A stretch of 64,000 nucleotides of DNA from Terrabacter sp. MAHUQ-38 (GTDB lineage Bacteria > Actinomycetota > Actinomycetes > Actinomycetales > Dermatophilaceae). Of this stretch, positions 59,422-64,000 are shown in pieces. Below the pieces are notes generated by a model that saw nothing but the letters and a program-made list of their open reading frames with translations, did not search any database and had not been told where the DNA came from. The stretch spans positions 1 through 64,000 of the forward strand of contig NZ_JACVCU010000007.1 in assembly GCF_014518425.1 (NCBI RefSeq), read 5' to 3'. The first letter of the stretch is position 1, and every line of letters starts with the position of its first letter. Both the position numbers and the translations under genes were made by a program.

Positions 59422-60417
59422 GTGTCCGAACACCATGCGTCCCTGTCCACCAGCCCCGCCAGCGCAGCCGTCGCGGCCGCGCCGGTCGTCGCGCACGTCG
59501 TCCGTGGCGGATTCGTCGAGTCGGTCCACCACGGCACCGCGGTCGTCACCGCGCCCGACGGCTCCGTCGAGCTGCAGGTCGGCGACGCGAGCGGTCCCGT
59601 CTTCCCGCGAAGCTCGAGCAAGCCGCTCCAGGCGCTCGCCATGGTGCGGCATGGCCTGCAGACCGACGGCCGGCTGCTCTCGCTCGCGTGCGCGAGCCAC
59701 TCGGGCGAGCCCTTCCACGTCGAGGCGGCCCGGGAGATCCTCGCCGGCGCCGGCCTGACCGAGACCGACCTGCAGAACACCCCGGACTACCCGTACGACG
59801 ACGCCGCGCGCACCGCGTGGATCGCCGACGGCCGGCCGAAGCAGTCGATCGTGCAGAACTGCTCCGGCAAGCACGCGTCGATGCTCGCGACGTGCGTCGT
59901 CAACGGCTGGGACCTGGCGACCTACCGCGACCCCTCCCACCCGCTCCAGGTCGCCGTGGCCGACACCGTGCGCGAGCTGACCGGTGTCGAGCCCAGCGCG
60001 GTGGCCGTCGACGGCTGCGGGGCCCCCATCCACGCCGTGCCGCTGCGCGCCCTGGCCCACTCGTTCGGGCGCCTCGCCGCCGCCACCGAGGGGCCGGAAG
60101 CCAAGGTCGCCACCGCCATCCGCGAGTTCCCCGAGTACCTCGGCGGAGCCCACCGCGACGTGACCGCGCTGATCCGAGGCATCGACGGGCTCGTCGCCAA
60201 GGACGGCGCGGAGGCCGTCTATGCGGTGGGCCTGCGCGATGGCCGCGGCATCGCAATCAAGGTCGCCGACGGATCGTCACGCGCGCGCAGCGTCCTGCTC
60301 GCGGCCGTCCTGCGCCGCATCGGCGTCGGCGGTGACGAGGTGCTCGCGGTGCTCGAGCGGCAGCCGGTGCTCGGCCACGGCCAGCCGGTCGGTGCGGTCG
60401 TCGCCGTGGGCGTCTGA
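59422..60417 (+). CDS. Asparaginase (type II, AnsA-like family)
   Basis: The 331-aa protein matches the Rhizobium-type L-asparaginase family: [14 protein letters not shown] near residue 65, [11 protein letters not shown], and [13 protein letters not shown] carry conserved Ser, Lys and Cys. It hydrolyses L-asparagine to aspartate and ammonia. GTG start; CATACT ends 7 nt upstream and there is no Shine-Dalgarno. dtd follows 7 bp after. Confidence 0.92.
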   Translation: MSEHHASLSTSPASAAVAAAPVVAHVVRGGFVESVHHGTAVVTAPDGSVELQVGDASGPVFPRSSSKPLQALAMVRHGLQTDGRLLSLACASHSGEPFHVEAAREILAGAGLTETDLQNTPDYPYDDAARTAWIADGRPKQSIVQNCSGKHASMLATCVVNGWDLATYRDPSHPLQVAVADTVRELTGVEPSAVAVDGCGAPIHAVPLRALAHSFGRLAAATEGPEAKVATAIREFPEYLGGAHRDVTALIRGIDGLVAKDGAEAVYAVGLRDGRGIAIKVADGSSRARSVLLAAVLRRIGVGGDEVLAVLERQPVLGHGQPVGAVVAVGV

Positions 60418-60424
60418 GGCCGCC

Positions 60425-60850
60425 ATGCGGGCGGTGCTCCAGCGCGTCACGAACGCGCGGGTCGAGGTCGACGGTGAGGTCGTCGGCGCGATCGAGCGAC
60501 CCGGCCTGCTCGCCCTCGTCGGGGTGACGCACGACGACGGCCCGGAGCAGGTCGACCGAATGGCCCGCAAGATCGCCGAGCTGCGCATCCTGCGCGACGA
60601 GCAGAGCCTGGCCGATGCCGGGGCGCCCGTCCTCGTCGTCAGCCAGTTCACCCTGTACGCCGACACCCGCAAGGGGCGCCGGCCGTCGTGGAGCGCCGCC
60701 GCGCCCGGGCCGGTCGCCGAGCCCGTCATCGCCGACCTCGTCGCCGCACTGCGGGCCCGCGGTCTCGAGGTCGAGCAGGGCCGGTTCGGCGCGATGATGG
60801 AGGTCTCGCTCGTCAACGACGGGCCCGTCACGCTCGTCGTCGACGCCTGA
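60425..60850 (+). CDS. dtd: D-aminoacyl-tRNA deacylase
   Basis: The 141-aa protein has both DTD signature motifs: SQFTLYAD (residues about 78-85, S-Q-x-T) and NDGPVT near the C terminus that supplies the Gly-Pro. It removes D-amino acids from mischarged tRNA. Cotranscribed with the asparaginase gene. Confidence 0.95.
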   Translation: MRAVLQRVTNARVEVDGEVVGAIERPGLLALVGVTHDDGPEQVDRMARKIAELRILRDEQSLADAGAPVLVVSQFTLYADTRKGRRPSWSAAAPGPVAEPVIADLVAALRARGLEVEQGRFGAMMEVSLVNDGPVTLVVDA

Positions 60851-60923
60851 CCCTGCGCCCACGGCCCCGGAGACCACCCTCGGACCGGACCCGTGCGGCA
60901 TACGGCCGGGTTACGCTTCCCCC

Positions 60924-61238
60924 ATGCAGCTGTACGCGGGATTCCAGAGCGTCGTCCTCACGATCCTCGGCGCCGTCGCCCTGGGCTGCGAGGTGTTCGC
61001 GTTCGTGGACTCCCTGCGCCACCCCGACAACGCCTACGTGGCCGCCGGCAAACGCACGCGGACCTTCTGGCTCGTCCTGCTCGGCGTCGCGCTGGCGATC
61101 GGCTTCGTCACGCTCTTCAACCCGCTCAACCTCTTCGGGCTGATCGCGTTCGTCGGCGCCGCGGTGTACCTCGCCGACGTGCGTCCCGCGCTGCGCCAGG
61201 TGCGTGGCCTCGGGGGTCGTTCGAACACCGGCTGGTGA
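60924..61238 (+). CDS. DUF2516 membrane protein (Rv0476-like)
   Basis: The 104-aa protein has three transmembrane helices (about 8-30, 48-68, 70-88) and the conserved FNPLNLFGLIAFVGAAVYL. Function is unknown. In mycobacteria the homologue follows hbhA; here asparaginase and dtd are between. TACGCT ends exactly 6 nt before ATG, with no Shine-Dalgarno. Confidence 0.9.
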   Translation: MQLYAGFQSVVLTILGAVALGCEVFAFVDSLRHPDNAYVAAGKRTRTFWLVLLGVALAIGFVTLFNPLNLFGLIAFVGAAVYLADVRPALRQVRGLGGRSNTGW

Positions 61239-61313
61239 CCCTCGCGCCAGCGCTGGGGGCACCGGGTCTGCCGCGTACGGCACACTGGTGCACTCACAAC
61301 CGATAGGAGAACC

Positions 61314-61778
61314 ATGTCCGACCAGCAGCCCGCTGCTGCCGTCGTCGAACACGAGCTCGACGCCCACGGCCACCGTCACGAGTCGACCCCGAGCCACACG
61401 CCGGACGACTACGACCTGGGCGACCGCAACCCGACCGACGACATCTTCGTCGCGGAGCGTCCGTGGGGTGAGTTCCAGCAGTTCGTCTCCAACGAGCAGG
61501 TCACCGTCAAGATCATCACGGTGCAGCCCGGACACCGGCTCTCCCTCCAGCGTCATGACCACAGGGGCGAGATGTGGCAGGTCCTCGACGTGCCGATCGA
61601 CGTCACGGTCAACGACAACACGTGGAGTGCGCAGCCCGGTGAGACCGTGTGGGTGCCCCGCGGGGCCATCCACCGTATGGGCAACTCGGGTGACGAGCCC
61701 GGTCGTCTCCTCGAGGTCGGCTTCGGTCACTTCGACGAGACCGACATCGAGCGCCTCGAGGACGACTACGTCCGCTGA
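61314..61778 (+). CDS. Cupin-domain protein, type II mannose-6-phosphate isomerase-like
   Basis: The 154-aa protein has a charged His-rich N terminus (DAHGHRHES) and a cupin with the isomerase-type motifs RPWGEFQQF, GHRLSLQRHDHRGEMW (metal His/Glu) and WVPRGAIHRMGN. This is the C-terminal domain of bifunctional mannose-1-phosphate guanylyltransferase/isomerases, here alone. Substrate is probably a sugar phosphate. TAGGAGAACC precedes ATG. Confidence 0.9.
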   Translation: MSDQQPAAAVVEHELDAHGHRHESTPSHTPDDYDLGDRNPTDDIFVAERPWGEFQQFVSNEQVTVKIITVQPGHRLSLQRHDHRGEMWQVLDVPIDVTVNDNTWSAQPGETVWVPRGAIHRMGNSGDEPGRLLEVGFGHFDETDIERLEDDYVR

Positions 61779-61801
61779 CGCCGGCGCCCACAACGCCACA
61801 C

Positions 61802-61838
61802 CACGTATGCCGCCGGGCCCGGCCCGGCGGCATACGTG
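61802..61838. terminator. Strong bidirectional hairpin
   Basis: CACGTATGCCGCCGGGCC / GGCCCGGCGGCATACGTG, an 18-bp perfect inverted repeat around one C, lies between convergent genes. Each arm contains the frequent GTATGCC/GGCATAC 7-mer. Confidence 0.85.
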
Positions 61839-61878
61839 TACCCCGTCGTGGTGCGTTCCCGCGGCTCGCCGACCCGCG

Positions 61879-62865
61879 TCAGCCGGCGCGCGTCGGGTTC
61901 GCCTTGAGCGAGAGCTCGGCCCAGACGACCTTGCCGCCGGGGACCGGGCTGTAGCCCCAGCGCCGCGAGAGCGCCTCGACGATCGTGACCCCGCGTCCGC
62001 TGATGTCGTCTCCGGCGGCCTCCCGACGCTCGAGGGGCGTGCGCGTCGCGTCCTCGACGCCGATGCGCAGGCCACCCCGGCGCCGGTCCACCACGGCGCG
62101 GAAGGGCGAGGCCGCATGGTGCAGGGCGTTCGTCGCGAGCTCGGACACGATGAGGGCCGCGTCGGCGGCGAGCTCGTCGTGCCCCCACGACCGGAGCACG
62201 TCGACGACGAAGTGCCGGGCCGCCGGGACCGACTCGGGCGTCGGCAGGTAGACGCGCGAGCAGGCGTGGCCCCCCGCCGCCGCAGCGGTGTCGGTCGTCT
62301 CGGGAGAGCCCGTGGACGTCAGGTCGGTGTGCAGGTCGCAGACGCGACGCACGTCGACGAGCTCGGCGCGGTCGAGTGTGTCCGTGGGATAGGCGCAGAG
62401 GAGGGAGAACTCGTGCTCGCTGAGGATCTCGTTCCAGAGCAGCTCGAGGTCGATGGCGGCATCGACCTCGCCGTCCTCCCAGAGGATGGCGACCATCTCG
62501 CCGAAGGCACGGACGGGGCGGCCCGCGGCCGACGCCTCGGTCAGCACCTCGCCGACCCGTCCCATAAAGTGCTCGGGGTCGATGTGGCCCTCGACGAGCA
62601 GCTCACGCAAGGTCTCGTGCGCGTCGAGGACGAGGTAGCGGCCCGCGTCAGCGCGGGCGAGCGGGTCATAGCCCTGGCTCACGAGTCGGTCGTCGACAGC
62701 CAAGCGGTGCGCCTGCGTACACACGAGGACGACGCACTCATCGAGGTCCCACCCGGACGCGACGAAGCGCGCGACCGCGTCCATACCCTCACTGTCGAGC
62801 TCGTAGAACCCCACTGCATGACCGGGCCCCGACGCAGCCATGCCGCCGTGCGACATGGCTGTCAT
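61879..62865 (-). CDS. MEDS sensory domain fused to RsbW-like ATPase domain
   Basis: The 328-aa protein has an N-terminal MEDS-type domain (GHAVGFYELDSEGMDAVARFV, residues about 15-35; later EILSEHEFSLLCAYP) and a C-terminal GHKL/HATPase domain of the anti-sigma type (IVSELATNALHHA, GISVED-type ATRTPLERRE, GRGVTIVEALSRRWG). Such proteins are candidate anti-sigma factor kinases with a built-in sensor; the SigB/F-type sigma at 36685-37473 is a possible partner. Several in-frame ATG codons make the exact start uncertain. Confidence 0.87.
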   Translation of the reverse strand: MTAMSHGGMAASGPGHAVGFYELDSEGMDAVARFVASGWDLDECVVLVCTQAHRLAVDDRLVSQGYDPLARADAGRYLVLDAHETLRELLVEGHIDPEHFMGRVGEVLTEASAAGRPVRAFGEMVAILWEDGEVDAAIDLELLWNEILSEHEFSLLCAYPTDTLDRAELVDVRRVCDLHTDLTSTGSPETTDTAAAAGGHACSRVYLPTPESVPAARHFVVDVLRSWGHDELAADAALIVSELATNALHHAASPFRAVVDRRRGGLRIGVEDATRTPLERREAAGDDISGRGVTIVEALSRRWGYSPVPGGKVVWAELSLKANPTRAG

Positions 62866-62974
62866 CGTACGCCGGCAGCACGGCGCGCGACCGCGACACG
62901 ACGTACCGAATCAGCGCCCGTACGGCGCGCAGAACCCGCCCGAACCGGGCCGAACCCGCGCGAAACGGGCTGGC

Positions 62975-63775
62975 TCAGCGGGCGAGCGGTGCGACAGCGG
63001 ACCAGTCCACGGTGAGCTCGCCGAGTCGCCAGCGAGGTGGTCCGTCGAGCAGCGGCCAGCGCTCGCGCACCTCTCCCGCCATGGCGAGGAAACGCTGCCG
63101 GGCACCCCATGACGACTGCGGCGCGCTCCGCGCCCAGGCGCGGTCGAGGTCCGCAAGAAACGCGTGGACGGGCTCGCCCGGCACGTTGCGGTGGATCAGC
63201 GACTTCGGCAGGCGCTCCGCGACATCGGACGGGCGCTCGAGCCCGCCCATGCGCAGGGAGATCGTCAGACTCACGGGGCCGGTCGCGTCGACGGCGACCC
63301 ATGCAGCGCGGCGCCCGATCTCGTCGCAGGTCCCGTCGACCAGGAGGCCGCCCGGTGCGAGGCGTCCCTGCACCAGGGCCCATGCGGCTGGCACCTCCTC
63401 CTCGGGGTACTGGCGCAGCACGTTGAAGGCGCGCACGACGGTGGGGCGGGCGCCATCGTCCAGAGGGACCTCGAAGCCGCCGAGCCGGAAGGTGAGCCCC
63501 TCGCGCTCGAGCGGGCGTCCGGCGGTGACCCGCTCGGGGTCGATCTCGACGCCGACGACCTGCACGTCCGCGCGCACGCGACGGAGCCGGTCGTGCAGCT
63601 CCACCGCGGTGATGGGCGACGCCCCGTAGCCGAGGTCCACGACGACCGGGGCGGTCGGGCTGCGCCGGAGCCGCCACGCCTCGGGGCCGGCGATCCATCG
63701 GTCGCACCGACGCAGCCGGTTGGGGTTCGTCGTGCCTCGTGTGATGGTCCCGACGGGACGTCCTCGGCCGGCCAC
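62975..63775 (-). CDS. SAM-dependent methyltransferase-like protein
   Basis: The 266-aa protein has a class I motif I VVDLGYGASPITAVELHDRL and motif II GVEIDPERV; the acceptor substrate is unknown. A basic N-terminal 30 residues (GRGRPVGTITRGTTNPNRLRR) are conserved-looking in style. GTG at 63775 has TAGGCT exactly 6 nt upstream, another leaderless candidate. It is divergent from the probable mshA. Confidence 0.85.
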   Translation of the reverse strand: MAGRGRPVGTITRGTTNPNRLRRCDRWIAGPEAWRLRRSPTAPVVVDLGYGASPITAVELHDRLRRVRADVQVVGVEIDPERVTAGRPLEREGLTFRLGGFEVPLDDGARPTVVRAFNVLRQYPEEEVPAAWALVQGRLAPGGLLVDGTCDEIGRRAAWVAVDATGPVSLTISLRMGGLERPSDVAERLPKSLIHRNVPGEPVHAFLADLDRAWARSAPQSSWGARQRFLAMAGEVRERWPLLDGPPRWRLGELTVDWSAVAPLAR

Positions 63776-63962
63776 GTGGGCAGCCTACGCGTCGGCCCGT
63801 GACCCTGATGGCAGGTCCGGACGGTCGGTCGAGGGGTGTCGTGGTCCGGTGTGACAGCGTGGCGAGGTCGCGGCGCCCCGCCCCGGGAATCGGCAGGGCG
63901 CGAGACGGGTTGTCGGTTGGAGTGGTCAGGCAGGAGCATGGCCAGATGAAGAGAGGACGTCG

Positions 63963-64000
63963 ATGACGGCGGAGCCGAGACGCGTGGCGATGATCAGCGT
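63963..64000 (+). CDS. mshA: Start of probable D-inositol-3-phosphate glycosyltransferase (MshA), 3' truncated
   Basis: Only 12 full codons are visible, reading MTAEPRRVAMIS then V. The RRVAMISV start resembles MshA, the first enzyme of mycothiol synthesis, and GAGAGG lies 6 nt before the ATG. The rest is outside the window, so the call is tentative. Confidence 0.5.
   Translation, partial: MTAEPRRVAMIS

Overview
The window is high-GC (by eye about 70-73 %), gene-dense actinobacterial DNA. Several gene orders match Streptomyces and Mycobacterium chromosomes: pit / pstBACS / mutT1-like NUDIX / ppk / mshD / 5'-nucleotidase / glnR, and an XRE regulator / HbhA-like / DUF2516 trio resembling Rv0474-Rv0476. 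Mycothiol genes are present (mshD complete, a probable mshA start at the right edge). Overall style suggests the order Micrococcales, perhaps Intrasporangiaceae; that placement is an inference. No insertion sequence, integrase, phage module or CRISPR array was seen, so this reads as chromosomal backbone with two accessory-looking catabolic/resistance blocks.

Layout. 1-13.2 kb: truncated DUF222/HNH gene, HAD phosphatase, a DesA3-type desaturase with its ferredoxin reductase and a divergent PucR regulator, a 2-hydroxyacid dehydrogenase, a tRNA-Glu/tRNA-Asp operon with visible promoter and terminator, a PHP protein, an ECF sigma/membrane protein pair, a NUDIX hydrolase, a sigma-factor/Ogt pair followed by a second Ogt and a CDF metal exporter, and CsbD. 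13.3-15.8 kb: phosphoketolase. 15.8-28.1 kb: a divergent acid-sugar locus. Leftward are a DUF1537 four-carbon acid sugar kinase, PdxA2 and a DeoR repressor; rightward is a nine-gene, mostly 4-bp-overlapping operon of an ABC importer, aldo/keto reductase, HpcH/HpaI aldolase, a cytoplasmic Asp-box (BNR) glycosidase-like protein and an SDR. Two near-identical palindromes flank the divergent promoter region. 28.1-34.7 kb: thiolase, tRNA-Lys and an arsenic cluster (MFS, ArsO-like flavoprotein, ArsR, ArsC, aquaporin, and an ArsR-ArsC fusion).

34.7-53.7 kb: small membrane protein, PEBP, DinB, a SigB/F-type sigma factor, then the phosphate block: DUF47 + Pit, PstSCAB under a clear PHO box, NUDIX/histidine phosphatase, SRPBCC-epimerase fusion, Ppk, MshD, secreted 5'-nucleotidase and the nitrogen regulator GlnR. 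53.7-64 kb: MoaD-like protein, DsrE and nitrobindin-like genes divergently packed 23 bp apart, YgfZ, BKACE, the HbhA-like locus, asparaginase, Dtd, DUF2516, cupin, MEDS/ATPase anti-sigma-like protein, methyltransferase and the first codons of probable mshA.

Sequence-level patterns that cut across the genes are: a 7-mer GGCATAC/GTATGCC seen about 28 times; a recurring TANNNT hexamer placed 6-7 nt before start codons that lack a Shine-Dalgarno (likely leaderless transcripts); two 13-bp-period tandem repeats each covering a stop codon; and two unrelated families of tandem intergenic hairpins. Counts and motif positions were read by eye and need computation.
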